DNA of 64,000 nt from an uncultured Hungatella sp. (GTDB taxonomy: Bacteria; Bacillota; Clostridia; Lachnospirales; Lachnospiraceae), in assembly GCA_910585435.1 (NCBI GenBank), contig CAJUEJ010000001.1, positions 283,575-347,574 on the forward strand, in the 5' to 3' direction. Positions 55,641 through 64,000 of the stretch are shown here, piece after piece. Each line of letters starts with the position of its first letter. The first letter of the stretch is position 1. The notes beneath the pieces were generated by a model. It was not told where the DNA came from, searched no databases, and saw only the letters and a list, made by a program, of their open reading frames with translations. The position numbers were made by a program, and so were the translations under genes.

Positions 55641-55675
55641 TAAACGGACTATACTTTCAGTACGTTTATTTTTTT
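55641..55675 (+). terminator. Leader terminator, likely antiterminator target
   Basis: TAAACGGACT / AGTACGTTTA (with one bulge) followed by ATTTTTTT, 33 bases before the first biosynthetic gene. A terminator directly before an operon that follows LoaP-type genes suggests processive antitermination control. Confidence 0.75.
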
Positions 55676-55707
55676 GATGTGAAACAGATGAGGAGAAACG
55701 ATTTCAG

Positions 55708-57093
55708 ATGAAGAGTTACGAACAGTATAAACGGCTAATCCGTTTTTTTACTTCGATTGTGATTTTGCTGGTCGAAGTGGGAATCTATTGGATTACCTGG
55801 AAAACTTATTTTTCTGAAGCTGCCGGTACGCCGTTTTTCAGGAAAGGGGACTGGCTGATGGCGGCTGTGTACAGCCTGATGCTTCTTTTCTTTTCCAGAA
55901 TGTATGGGGGACTGAAAATAGGATATCTGGAACGGGGCAATGTACTTTATTCTCAGGTACTTTCTGTAGTTTTAGTGAATATGTTTACCTATCTGCAGAT
56001 TGCTTTGCTTGCAAAGAGATTTTTAAATCTGGTACCATTCCTGTTGATGTTTGCCGTTCAGGTGATGGCTATCGGAATCTGGACATATTTGGCGAACCGG
56101 TTGTTTGAGAAATTGTTCCCTCCCAGACAGATGCTTCTGATATACGGAAACCGGCCTTCTCTGACATTGATGGACAAAATGAACTGCCGGAAAGACCGTT
56201 ATCAGATTAAAGGAATGGTACATATTGAAAATGGTCTGGAAGCCATCCAGCAGATGATACCGGAATATGATGCGGTGGTAATCTGTGATGTGCCGTCATT
56301 CATTCGGAACCCAATCCTGAAATATTGTTACGGACAGAGAAAACGGGTCTATATGACTCCGAAGATTTCAGACATTCTGGTAAGAAGTGCGGAGGATATT
56401 CATTTATTTGATACGCCTCTTATTATGGCCCGAAACGGCAGGATGAGTATTGAACAGGCTTTTTTTAAAAGATGGATGGATATTGGGATTGCCGGTGTTT
56501 TTTGTATCATTACACTGCCTTTGATGGCAGTCACCGCGCTGGCAATCAAAATGCAGGACGGAGGGCCGGCGCTTTACAGACAGAAGCGATTGACGTATGA
56601 GGGCCGTGAGTTTTATGTGTATAAATTCCGGAGCATGCGGGTGGATGCGGAAAAGGACGGGGTGGCCCGTCTGGCCAGCGATAAAGACAGCCGGATCACG
56701 CCGGTGGGACAGTTTATCCGAAAGGTCAGGCTGGACGAGCTGCCGCAGCTGTTCAACATTCTGAAAGGGGATATGAGCATTGTAGGGCCCAGGCCGGAGC
56801 GGCCGGAGATTGCCAGGCAGTATGAAGCCGAGATTCCGGAATTTGCATACCGGCTGCGGGTGAAGGCAGGCCTTACCGGATATGCCCAGATATTTGGTAA
56901 ATACAATACGACGCCTTATGATAAGCTGAAACTGGATCTGCATTACATACAGAATTATTCTTTGATGCTGGATGTGAAGCTGATGATTCAGACCGTGAAG
57001 ATATTGTTTATGAAGGAAAGCACACAGGGGATTGCGGCGGGGCAGACGACGGCTGCGATGGAGGCTTTTGTGGAGAAGAGTGGGGAAATGTGA
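55708..57093 (+). CDS. Initiating undecaprenyl-phosphate sugar phosphotransferase
   Basis: A 461-aa polyprenyl glycosylphosphotransferase. N-terminal transmembrane segments (residues 10-130), a Rossmann-like middle, and the catalytic C-terminus with FYVYKFRSMRVDAEKDG, IRKVRLDELPQLFNILKGDM and GPRPERPEI. It attaches the first sugar phosphate to the lipid carrier at the inner membrane face, which starts the repeat unit. Confidence 0.9.
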   Translation: MKSYEQYKRLIRFFTSIVILLVEVGIYWITWKTYFSEAAGTPFFRKGDWLMAAVYSLMLLFFSRMYGGLKIGYLERGNVLYSQVLSVVLVNMFTYLQIALLAKRFLNLVPFLLMFAVQVMAIGIWTYLANRLFEKLFPPRQMLLIYGNRPSLTLMDKMNCRKDRYQIKGMVHIENGLEAIQQMIPEYDAVVICDVPSFIRNPILKYCYGQRKRVYMTPKISDILVRSAEDIHLFDTPLIMARNGRMSIEQAFFKRWMDIGIAGVFCIITLPLMAVTALAIKMQDGGPALYRQKRLTYEGREFYVYKFRSMRVDAEKDGVARLASDKDSRITPVGQFIRKVRLDELPQLFNILKGDMSIVGPRPERPEIARQYEAEIPEFAYRLRVKAGLTGYAQIFGKYNTTPYDKLKLDLHYIQNYSLMLDVKLMIQTVKILFMKESTQGIAAGQTTAAMEAFVEKSGEM

Positions 57094-57921
57094 ATGCAGG
57101 CAGAGTATTCAGTTTTAATGCCGCTATGGTACAAAGAAAAGAATGAATATATCAGGCAGAGCCTGGAAAGCATGCTTCAGCAGACGGTGGCTCCAACAGA
57201 AATCGTACTGGTGGTGGATCACAAACTATTGCCAGAGACAGAATCTCTCCTTATAGAATTACAAACAGAATATCCTTATACACAGATCCATAAAGCAGAG
57301 AAGTTTGATTTGGATGGAAAAGGCTTGGGAGAGATTCTTGCATATGGGGTATTAAAGTGCAAATGTGAGTTTATTGCCCGGATGGATACGGATGATATTG
57401 CTTTTAAAGATCGATGCCAGAGGGAGTTGGATATTTTAATCTCAGATCCCTCTATTGCTATTGTTGGCGGCGGACTGCAAAAGTTTACAACAACGCCTGA
57501 AGAAATAGATGGATACCGTATTCCGCCTGAACAAGGAAAAAAGCTGATGGAATATTCCAAATATAGAAATCCTTTTAACCATCCGACGGTTATGTTCCGA
57601 AGGCAGGTGATTTTGCAGGTAGGAAATTATTCGGCGCTAAAAGAATGTGAAGATTATGAATTGTGGTATCGGGTACTGAAAAATGGTTATCATGGCTATA
57701 ACATTCAAAGCCCTGTATTGCATTACCGGGCAGGGACCGATATGTTGAAAAGAAGAAAAAACAAACGTTTTTTTCATCAGTCAGTTAAGCTTGTTTTGGA
57801 TATGAAAAGGGAGAAGTATATAAATTTTCTGGAAATGTCCGTTGCATTAGGAATGCAGGTCATTCGATTTTATGCCCCCTTTCAGATAAATAAAATAGTT
57901 TATAAATATGTGAGGTCTTGA
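57094..57921 (+). CDS. Glycosyltransferase family 2
   Basis: A 275-aa GT-A enzyme: YSVLMPLWYKEKNEYIRQSL, MLQQTVAPTEIVLVVDHKLL, FIARMDTDDIAFKDRCQREL with the DTDD metal motif, and HPTVMFRRQVI. Adds a sugar to the growing lipid-linked repeat. Starts directly after the previous stop. Confidence 0.88.
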   Translation: MQAEYSVLMPLWYKEKNEYIRQSLESMLQQTVAPTEIVLVVDHKLLPETESLLIELQTEYPYTQIHKAEKFDLDGKGLGEILAYGVLKCKCEFIARMDTDDIAFKDRCQRELDILISDPSIAIVGGGLQKFTTTPEEIDGYRIPPEQGKKLMEYSKYRNPFNHPTVMFRRQVILQVGNYSALKECEDYELWYRVLKNGYHGYNIQSPVLHYRAGTDMLKRRKNKRFFHQSVKLVLDMKREKYINFLEMSVALGMQVIRFYAPFQINKIVYKYVRS

Positions 57922-57922
57922 C

Positions 57923-58921
57923 ATGATTATTACACGAACTCCTTTCCGGATCAGTTTTTGCGGAGGCGGCAGTGATCTTCCTGCATTTTATGAGAAAAAC
58001 GGCGGATGCGTATTAAGTACCAGCATTGATAAATATATGTATTTATCCGTACATCCATCCTTCCGCAGAGAGGATACCATATTAAAGTATTCTAAAACTG
58101 AGATTGTAAATGATATCTCACATATCGCTCATCTTTACTTTAAAACAGTTCTAAAAAGAATGGATATCCATGGAGTGGAGATAACAAGCACTGCAGATAT
58201 TCCGGCGGGAACCGGTTTAGGATCCTCTTCCTCCTTCACAGTTGGACTTCTCCATTCCTTATATAGTTATAAAGGAAAGTTTGTCTCAAAAGAACAGCTG
58301 GCTGGGGAGGCATGTAAGGTAGAGCTGGAGGATCTAAGGCAGCCTGTAGGAAAACAGGATCAATATGCTGCAGCTTACGGAGGCCTGAATTATATAACTT
58401 TCAATAAAGATGGGAGCGTTTTTGTAGAGCCGGTTATTATGGAACCAAATACCCGGGAAAGGCTGGAGAAGAATCTGATGCTTTTTTATACAGGGGATAT
58501 CCGGTCAGCTTCTAAGATTTTAACAGAACAGAGTGACAATATTCATAAGTCTCATGAGAAAGAAAATAATTTAATAAACATGTGTATGCTAACAAAAGAT
58601 CTCTATCGGTATCTGCAAGAGGGGAAGATTGATCAGATGGGGGTTATTTTAGATGAAAGCTGGAGATTAAAGCGTACATTGGCGTCAGGAATATCGAATC
58701 CGCTGATTGACGAATACTATGAGATTGCTATAAAGGCAGGGGCGATTGGCGGAAAATTATTAGGCGCCGGAGGGGGAGGCTTCCTTCTTTTTTATACACC
58801 GGAAGCAAAACAAGAAAATGTAAGAAAGGCATTAAAACTTCCGGAAATTCCATGGACCTTTGACAGACAGGGAAGCGCTGTCATTTATGTGGGAACGAAA
58901 CCTCATACGATAAAGCAGTAG
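57923..58921 (+). CDS. hddA: GHMP kinase, heptose 7-phosphate kinase (HddA)
   Basis: A 332-aa kinase with PFRISFCGGGSDLPAFYEKN, GTGLGSSSSFTVGLLHSLYS (the GHMP nucleotide motif) and GKLLGAGGGGFLLFY near the end. In context with GmhA and HddC/GmhB it is the D-glycero-D-manno-heptose 7-phosphate kinase, making the 1,7-bisphosphate. Confidence 0.85.
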   Translation: MIITRTPFRISFCGGGSDLPAFYEKNGGCVLSTSIDKYMYLSVHPSFRREDTILKYSKTEIVNDISHIAHLYFKTVLKRMDIHGVEITSTADIPAGTGLGSSSSFTVGLLHSLYSYKGKFVSKEQLAGEACKVELEDLRQPVGKQDQYAAAYGGLNYITFNKDGSVFVEPVIMEPNTRERLEKNLMLFYTGDIRSASKILTEQSDNIHKSHEKENNLINMCMLTKDLYRYLQEGKIDQMGVILDESWRLKRTLASGISNPLIDEYYEIAIKAGAIGGKLLGAGGGGFLLFYTPEAKQENVRKALKLPEIPWTFDRQGSAVIYVGTKPHTIKQ

Positions 58922-58944
58922 ACTAAGAGACAAGGAGAACGATT

Positions 58945-59886
58945 ATGAACATGCTGATTACCGGAGGAGCCGGCTTTATCGGTTCGCATTTGTGTTCTGA
59001 ATTGGTAAAAAAGGGGAATCATGTTGTGTGTCTTGATAATTTTGAATTGGGATCACGGGAAAACCTTAAGGATGTTTTAGATAACCCGCTGTTTACATTG
59101 ACAGAGGGGGATGCATCATCGATTTCCGTATTGGAGCACGTAATTGTTGAGAATCAAATAGAGATGATTTTTCATCTGGCAGCAAATTCTGATATTCAAA
59201 AAAGTGGGGTTTCACCGGAAATAGATTTCATAAATACATTTTCCACATCCTATGGTGTGCTAGAGGCTATGAGAAGAAAACAAGTAAAAAAATTATTTTT
59301 TGCATCTACCTCCGCTGTGTACGGCGAAAAGACAGATACAAAGCTTTCTGAGGATGTGGGAGGGCTGTCTCCCATCTCTTACTATGGCGGGGCGAAGCTT
59401 GCTTCAGAAGCATTCATCTCCTCTTACGCATATATGAATAATTTTGATGTGACAATATTCCGCTTTCCCAATGTAATTGGTCCCGGGTTAACACATGGGG
59501 TCATTTTTGATTTTATAAGAAAATTAAAAATGGATCCGTTAAAACTGCAGATTTTAGGAGACGGTACTCAAAAGAAGCCTTATCTTTATGTGATGGATTT
59601 AATTGATGCTATTTTAAAGGTAAGCCTGTCAGAGGAAAAGGGGGTTCACATTTATAATATCGGAGTTGAGAGCGCGACGACCGTAAAAGAAATCGCGGAT
59701 ATGGTTTGTAAAAAGATGGGATTGCCAGAAGTACAGTACATATACACCGGAGGAAAGCGGGGATGGAAAGGCGACGTACCCCAATTTCAATATGATTTGA
59801 GTAAGATTCACAGACGGGGATGGAAGGCATCTTATACATCCAATGAAGCGGTGGAAAAGACATTAGATTACGTATTGAAGGAGTAA
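58945..59886 (+). CDS. NAD-dependent sugar epimerase/dehydratase (SDR)
   Basis: A 313-aa extended SDR: MNMLITGGAGFIGSHLCSEL (GxxGxxG), LFFASTSAVYGEK, YYGGAKLASEAF (YxxxK), FPNVIGPGLTHG. It lies inside the heptose block and may modify the nucleotide-heptose or a UDP-sugar. Substrate cannot be decided from sequence. Confidence 0.85.
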   Translation: MNMLITGGAGFIGSHLCSELVKKGNHVVCLDNFELGSRENLKDVLDNPLFTLTEGDASSISVLEHVIVENQIEMIFHLAANSDIQKSGVSPEIDFINTFSTSYGVLEAMRRKQVKKLFFASTSAVYGEKTDTKLSEDVGGLSPISYYGGAKLASEAFISSYAYMNNFDVTIFRFPNVIGPGLTHGVIFDFIRKLKMDPLKLQILGDGTQKKPYLYVMDLIDAILKVSLSEEKGVHIYNIGVESATTVKEIADMVCKKMGLPEVQYIYTGGKRGWKGDVPQFQYDLSKIHRRGWKASYTSNEAVEKTLDYVLKE

Positions 59887-59891
59887 AATAT

Positions 59892-61184
59892 ATGCAGGCT
59901 GTCATTATGGCAGGGGGAAAAGGAACAAGGCTTACTTCTGTTACGAAAAATTTAATCCCCAAACCTATGGTAACGATTGCAGGGAAGCCGATCCTTGAAT
60001 ACCAGCTGGATGTACTGAGAGAAAATGATGTGAAAGATATCTGGATCATCACCGGGCCATTGCATGAGGTAATAGAAAGTTATTTTGGCGATGGAGCGAA
60101 ATGGGGGGTGAAAATCCGGTATTTTGTAGAGAGACAGGCTCTGGGAACAGGAGGGGCTCTGTTTTTTTTAAGAGAACATCTGGAAGAAAGATTTTTGCTT
60201 ATTTTTGGAGATCTCTTTTTTGATATTGACTTAAAACGGATGCTTGCTTTCCATGAGAGAAAGCACGGAGCAATTACCTTGCTGGCCCATCCTAACAGCC
60301 ATCCCCAGGATAGCGATTTGCTGTTGCTGGATTCAAAGCTTTGTGTGACGGACATCAAGAAGAAAAACCAGGTGCGATCCGATTATTACAAGAATATAGT
60401 GAATGCTGGTATTTACTGCTTCGAGAGACAGGCTCTTGATAAAACCGAGAAATCGGATTATCAAGATTTAGAAAAGGATATTCTCTTTCCCAGATTACAT
60501 AACTGCCATGACGTATTTGCATATATTTCTCCGGAATATGTAAAAGATATAGGAACTCCGGAGCGATTGACAGAAGCAGAAGCGGAATGGCTTTCGGGAG
60601 TGGTAAAAGCAAATAATTTAAGACAAAAGCAAAAATGCCTTTTTGTAGACAGAGATGGGACTTTGAATAAGTATGTGGGTTTATTGACAGCAGCAGAAGC
60701 ATTAGAATTAGAAGAAAAGGCTGCTGATGCAATACAGCTGGCTCACAAAAAAGGATATTTGGTCATCGTAATTACGAATCAACCAGTAATTGCCAGGAAT
60801 TTGTGTACGCTGGAGGAGCTGGAACGCATTCATAATAAATTAGAAACCGTGTTAGGAGAAAAAGGAACCTTTCTGGATGCTATAAAGTATTGCCCTCACC
60901 ATCCGGATAAAGGGTATCCAGAAGAGCGGAGAGAATATAAGATAAACTGCAGATGCCGGAAACCAGGGATTGCGCTTATTGAGCAGGCAGCGGATGAATT
61001 TAATATTGACTTAACAAAGTCCTATATGGCAGGAGACACTACAACAGATATCCGCACAGGAAAAAATGCCGGGTTAAAAACCATATTGGTTCAGACTGGT
61101 GAGGCTGGAAAAGACGGAAAGTATCCCGATAAACCGGATAAGATTGTCCCCGACTTATTGACAGCAGTGCAGATGATGGATTGA
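59892..61184 (+). CDS. Bifunctional heptose 1-phosphate guanylyltransferase / 1,7-bisphosphatase (HddC-GmhB fusion)
   Basis: A 430-aa fusion. Residues 1-235 are a nucleotidyltransferase (MQAVIMAGGKGTRLTSVTKN, LIPKPMVTIAGKPILEYQLD), HddC-like. From about 245 is a HAD phosphatase (KCLFVDRDGTLNKYVGLLTA, ITNQPVIARNLC, YCPHHPD to CRCRKPGIALIEQA with a zinc loop, MAGDTTTDIRTGKNAGLKTI), GmhB-like. Together they dephosphorylate position 7 and activate position 1, giving GDP-heptose. Confidence 0.85.
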   Translation: MQAVIMAGGKGTRLTSVTKNLIPKPMVTIAGKPILEYQLDVLRENDVKDIWIITGPLHEVIESYFGDGAKWGVKIRYFVERQALGTGGALFFLREHLEERFLLIFGDLFFDIDLKRMLAFHERKHGAITLLAHPNSHPQDSDLLLLDSKLCVTDIKKKNQVRSDYYKNIVNAGIYCFERQALDKTEKSDYQDLEKDILFPRLHNCHDVFAYISPEYVKDIGTPERLTEAEAEWLSGVVKANNLRQKQKCLFVDRDGTLNKYVGLLTAAEALELEEKAADAIQLAHKKGYLVIVITNQPVIARNLCTLEELERIHNKLETVLGEKGTFLDAIKYCPHHPDKGYPEERREYKINCRCRKPGIALIEQAADEFNIDLTKSYMAGDTTTDIRTGKNAGLKTILVQTGEAGKDGKYPDKPDKIVPDLLTAVQMMD

Positions 61185-61193
61185 GGAGAGCAG

Positions 61194-61766
61194 ATGAAAG
61201 ACTACAGAGAAAAAATTCAGCGATATATAAAGATGGAAACGGCTTTGATGGATTCCATAGATGTTGAAAATCTCAATTTGGTGATAAACCAGTTAGAGGC
61301 AGCAAGGTGTCAAGGAAAAACCATTTATATTTGCGGAAACGGGGGCAGTGCCTCTACAGCGTCGCATTTTGTATGCGATTTTAATAAAGGAGTCAGTTTA
61401 GAACAGGAAGAAAAATATAAATTTATTTGCTTAAATGACAATACCCCTTATATGATGGCCATTGCCAATGATATTGGATATGAACAGATATTTAAGATTC
61501 CCTTGGAGAATAAGATATCTCCTGGGGATATTTTTATAGGCATATCAGGAAGCGGGAACAGCGAAAATGTGATATTGGCAGCTGAATATGCAAAAAAACA
61601 GGGCGCAATCGTTATTGGCTTGACTGGATATGACGGAGGGAAATTGAAAAAGATAGCAACCTATTCTCTTCACGCTGTTATTGATAATATGCAGATTGTG
61701 GAGGATATTCATTTGATGATGGATCATTTGATGATGTGGGTGCTGTCGGAGGGGAGTAATGAGTGA
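61194..61766 (+). CDS. gmhA: Sedoheptulose 7-phosphate isomerase (GmhA)
   Basis: A 190-aa SIS-domain protein: IYICGNGGSASTASHFVCDF, LNDNTPYMMAIANDIGYEQI, GDIFIGISGSGNSENVILAA. It converts sedoheptulose 7-phosphate into the heptose 7-phosphate, the first step of the pathway. Its ATG comes after a GGAGAGCAG site. Confidence 0.9.
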   Translation: MKDYREKIQRYIKMETALMDSIDVENLNLVINQLEAARCQGKTIYICGNGGSASTASHFVCDFNKGVSLEQEEKYKFICLNDNTPYMMAIANDIGYEQIFKIPLENKISPGDIFIGISGSGNSENVILAAEYAKKQGAIVIGLTGYDGGKLKKIATYSLHAVIDNMQIVEDIHLMMDHLMMWVLSEGSNE

Positions 61767-62188
61767 ATTTCTTATGGCGTATTGCACATCACTTATATTC
61801 TCTTGGGGGGACATGGAAGAAATGTGCGAGAGTTTTTGAAATAGTCAGTTTTGTTATTGCATCTAACGCAATTTCAGCACAAGCTGTCATTGGTAAAGGC
61901 ACTCAATTTTACCATCATGGATTAGGATGTGTTGTACATGAAAATGTAGTGATTGGAGTGAACTGTAAAATATTTCAGAATGTAACACTGGGAGCAAAGC
62001 TGTCAGAAAAGGAATCTGGCGATAAAGTTCCAACGGTAGGAGACGGAGTTATGATAGGGGCAGGATCGGTTTTACTTGGAGATATACATATTGGGAATCA
62101 TGCTACGATTGGGGCCAATGCAGTGATTGTAAGTGATGTTCCGGAATATGCAGTTGTGGTAGGAGTTCCAGGTAGAATAAGAGGGTAA
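61763..62188 (+). CDS. Hexapeptide-repeat acetyltransferase (serine acetyltransferase-like)
   Basis: A 141-aa left-handed beta-helix protein: GKGTQFYHHGLGCVVHENVV, GDGVMIGAGSVLLGDIHIGN, ATIGANAVIVSDVPEYAVVV. GTG start overlapping the gmhA stop. It probably O-acetylates a sugar of the polymer. It is shorter than true CysE. Confidence 0.8.
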   Translation: MNFLWRIAHHLYSLGGTWKKCARVFEIVSFVIASNAISAQAVIGKGTQFYHHGLGCVVHENVVIGVNCKIFQNVTLGAKLSEKESGDKVPTVGDGVMIGAGSVLLGDIHIGNHATIGANAVIVSDVPEYAVVVGVPGRIRG

Positions 62189-62193
62189 TAGAT

Positions 62194-63309
62194 ATGAAAA
62201 AAATTAAGGTACTATATGTGGTTTCTACTTTAGAGCGAAGCGGTCCTACAGATCAACTGTATAATACAGTTTATAATATTAAAGAGAAAACAGAGTGTAG
62301 AATATTAACTCTTTCTCAGGAAAAAAGGAATAGTGCCATACAAGACTTCGTTACAAATGGTATTATAGTTGATTGTTTAGATTTGAGAAGAAGCAACACA
62401 TTTATTAAAGGATTATATAAAATTAAAACATATATAAATAAATATCAACCAGATGTAATTCACACCAGTGGAATACGTGCAGATGTTATAGTTGGAAATT
62501 CTGTTTACAGAAGAATGCAATGTGTTACTATCCATAATAAAGCATCAGAGGATTACCCGTCGCTATATGGTAATATTTTAGGGAGGATAATGGCTTATAT
62601 ACAAATAAGAACATTTACAAAGGTAAAGGCTCCAATTTGTTGTGCGAAGGAATTAAAACGATATTATGAATCAAAGACCAAAAAAAATTTTTACGTGATA
62701 CAAAATGGAATCCATATTAATAAATTTATTCCAAGAGAATATAAAGATTCCATAATAAGGCGAAGGGAAGTGTTAGGACTTAATAAGGATGCTTATATAT
62801 TTATTTCATATGGTGCGTTAATTACCAGGAAGGATCCTATTTGCATTTTGGAAGCATTTTTGCAGGCAAATCTGGAAAATACCCAGTTAGTTATGATTGG
62901 AAAGGGAGAATTGTGGAAGAGGTGTTATTCCTATTCGAATAAAAACATAAAGGTGATTCCTTATGTTGAGGATATAAGAGATTATATTGAAGTAGCAGAT
63001 ACTTTTGTAACAGCATCTCATTCAGAAGGCTTTCCCAGTGCAGTATTAGAAGCAGGATGCGAAGGATTGGGTATCATTTGTTCTGATATTCCCCAGCACA
63101 GGGAAATTTTTGAAAAATACGAGGACATATATGAAGATTATTTTCCAGTAGGAGATGTAAAAAAATTAACAGAAAAAATGAAAACCATTAGAAGAAGAGA
63201 AAGAGTAAATAACAATATGGAAAAGTATTTTCGGAAGACCTATACAGATAAAAGAATGGCAGAAGAATATTTAACAATTTATGAACATATAAGGGAAAAA
63301 GACATATGA
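62194..63309 (+). CDS. Glycosyltransferase family 4
   Basis: A 371-aa GT-B enzyme: KVLYVVSTLERSGPTDQLYN at the start, then IQNGIHINKF, FISYGALITRKDPICILEAF, MIGKGELWK, and ASHSEGFPSAVLEAGCEGLG with the EX7E motif. Part of repeat-unit assembly. Its AT-rich composition resembles the following gene and differs from the heptose genes. Confidence 0.88.
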   Translation: MKKIKVLYVVSTLERSGPTDQLYNTVYNIKEKTECRILTLSQEKRNSAIQDFVTNGIIVDCLDLRRSNTFIKGLYKIKTYINKYQPDVIHTSGIRADVIVGNSVYRRMQCVTIHNKASEDYPSLYGNILGRIMAYIQIRTFTKVKAPICCAKELKRYYESKTKKNFYVIQNGIHINKFIPREYKDSIIRRREVLGLNKDAYIFISYGALITRKDPICILEAFLQANLENTQLVMIGKGELWKRCYSYSNKNIKVIPYVEDIRDYIEVADTFVTASHSEGFPSAVLEAGCEGLGIICSDIPQHREIFEKYEDIYEDYFPVGDVKKLTEKMKTIRRRERVNNNMEKYFRKTYTDKRMAEEYLTIYEHIREKDI

Positions 63310-64000
63310 ATGTTATACTGTTTATAGGAGGACTTGGTACTGGAGGAGCAGAAAGAGTTTGTATTGAACTGGCCAATTTTTTAGTTAAGAGGCATCAAGT
63401 TACAATACTTACTTTATCATCAAAAGAACCAACCTATGAAATTGATAAAGAGGTACGATTTCAACCTTTAGAGAAAAAAAGAAAAAGTAAAGTGATAAAT
63501 GATTTAGATAAAATTTGGCAGTTGTTTCTATATATAAATAGTCATTTACCAGATATCTATGTGAGTTTTCTTTCGATTCCGACCTATCTATTGCTATTGA
63601 TGAAACACTGGATAAAGTGTCCGGTAGTATTTACTGTTCGCAATGAGCCGTCAGAAGAATATGGAGAATACTTAAAAAAATTAATCACACATTCTATTTT
63701 AAAAAGAGCTGATGGGGCTATCTTTCAATTAGAGAAGCAGAAAGAGTACTTCCATTTTCCGGATCGTGTATTAAAAGTTACGATTCCTAACGCGATTCGA
63801 GAAGATTGGGATAAAGATGCAATAGATAGAACTGTAAAAGGAAAAAGAATTATCAGTGTGGGACGATTAACAAAGCAGAAAAACTTTCAGTTGTTAATTA
63901 ATGCCTTTATAGAATTACCAGAAATTCATAAAGATTGTACCTTATATATTTATGGCGAGGGAGAAGAAAGGAGAACGCTTGAAAATCTTATTTCAACTCA
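63306..64000 (+). CDS. Glycosyltransferase family 4, 3' partial
   Basis: Starts at ATG 63306 overlapping the previous stop as ATGA, and runs off the window. MNVILFIGGLGTGGAERVCI is the GT4 start, then FTVRNEPSEEYGEYLKKLIT, IPNAIREDW and RIISVGRLTKQKNFQLLINA. It belongs to the same operon. Confidence 0.88.
   Translation, partial: MNVILFIGGLGTGGAERVCIELANFLVKRHQVTILTLSSKEPTYEIDKEVRFQPLEKKRKSKVINDLDKIWQLFLYINSHLPDIYVSFLSIPTYLLLLMKHWIKCPVVFTVRNEPSEEYGEYLKKLITHSILKRADGAIFQLEKQKEYFHFPDRVLKVTIPNAIREDWDKDAIDRTVKGKRIISVGRLTKQKNFQLLINAFIELPEIHKDCTLYIYGEGEERRTLENLIST

Overview
The window is a large tailed-phage (siphovirus-type) prophage, positions 1 to about 53640, followed by bacterial chromosome carrying a capsular or exopolysaccharide locus, about 53760 to 64000. 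Firmicute-style ribosome binding sites, moderate GC, small Clostridia-type accessory families, LoaP/NusG-type regulators and a GDP-heptose sugar pathway together suggest a gut Lachnospiraceae host. That placement is inference, as no rRNA or housekeeping marker is present. The integrase and main repressor are not visible, so the left end of the prophage lies upstream of base 1.

Layout. 1-4750: recombination and replication genes (DUF1351, ERF annealing protein, NinB-like protein, RusA, replisome organizer), with a decayed RusA-like copy. 4.8-8.3 kb: small accessory genes. 8.4-17.5 kb: terminase small and large subunits, portal, minor capsid proteins and an HNH endonuclease, with many accessory ORFs between them. 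17.5-28.7 kb: an accessory-rich stretch with a putative cysteine peptidase, Gly-rich and beta-rich likely virion proteins, a PAPS-reductase-like protein, a divergent promoter with an XRE regulator, a type I-like methylase with a short S-like protein, structured RNA regions and a tRNA-Thr. 28.7-38.7 kb: scaffold, major capsid, connectors, a collagen-like fibre, a Tad2-like (DUF2829) protein, tail tube and tail assembly genes. 38.7-43.6 kb: a second accessory block (ncRNA candidate, Rha, DUF2513, SAP protein, RHH regulator, BRO antirepressor, sRNA candidate). 43.6-53.6 kb: tape measure, tail tip, adhesin, endolysin and holins. 53.76-54.0 kb: a candidate invertible promoter. 54.0-64 kb: two NusG-like antiterminators, then the polysaccharide operon (initiating phosphoglycosyltransferase, glycosyltransferases, GmhA/HddA/HddC-GmhB heptose pathway, epimerase, acetyltransferase).

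Three patterns go beyond ordinary annotation. (1) A box TTGGTACAA sits 18-19 bp upstream of a TATAAT-like -10 at ten sites, and TGGTACAA does so at two more, on both strands. These sites precede accessory genes or RNAs and look like a dispersed phage regulon. (2) Several accessory genes are flanked by short direct repeats or by decayed copies of the neighbouring gene's end. This suggests cassette insertion that duplicates translation-start regions and keeps the downstream gene expressed. (3) Upstream of the polysaccharide operon, two 21-bp elements in inverted orientation enclose 191 bp with a perfect consensus promoter (TTGACA-N17-TATAAT) that currently points away from the operon. This fits a phase-variable switch in the OFF state. 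All three come from reading the sequence by eye and have not been tested computationally.
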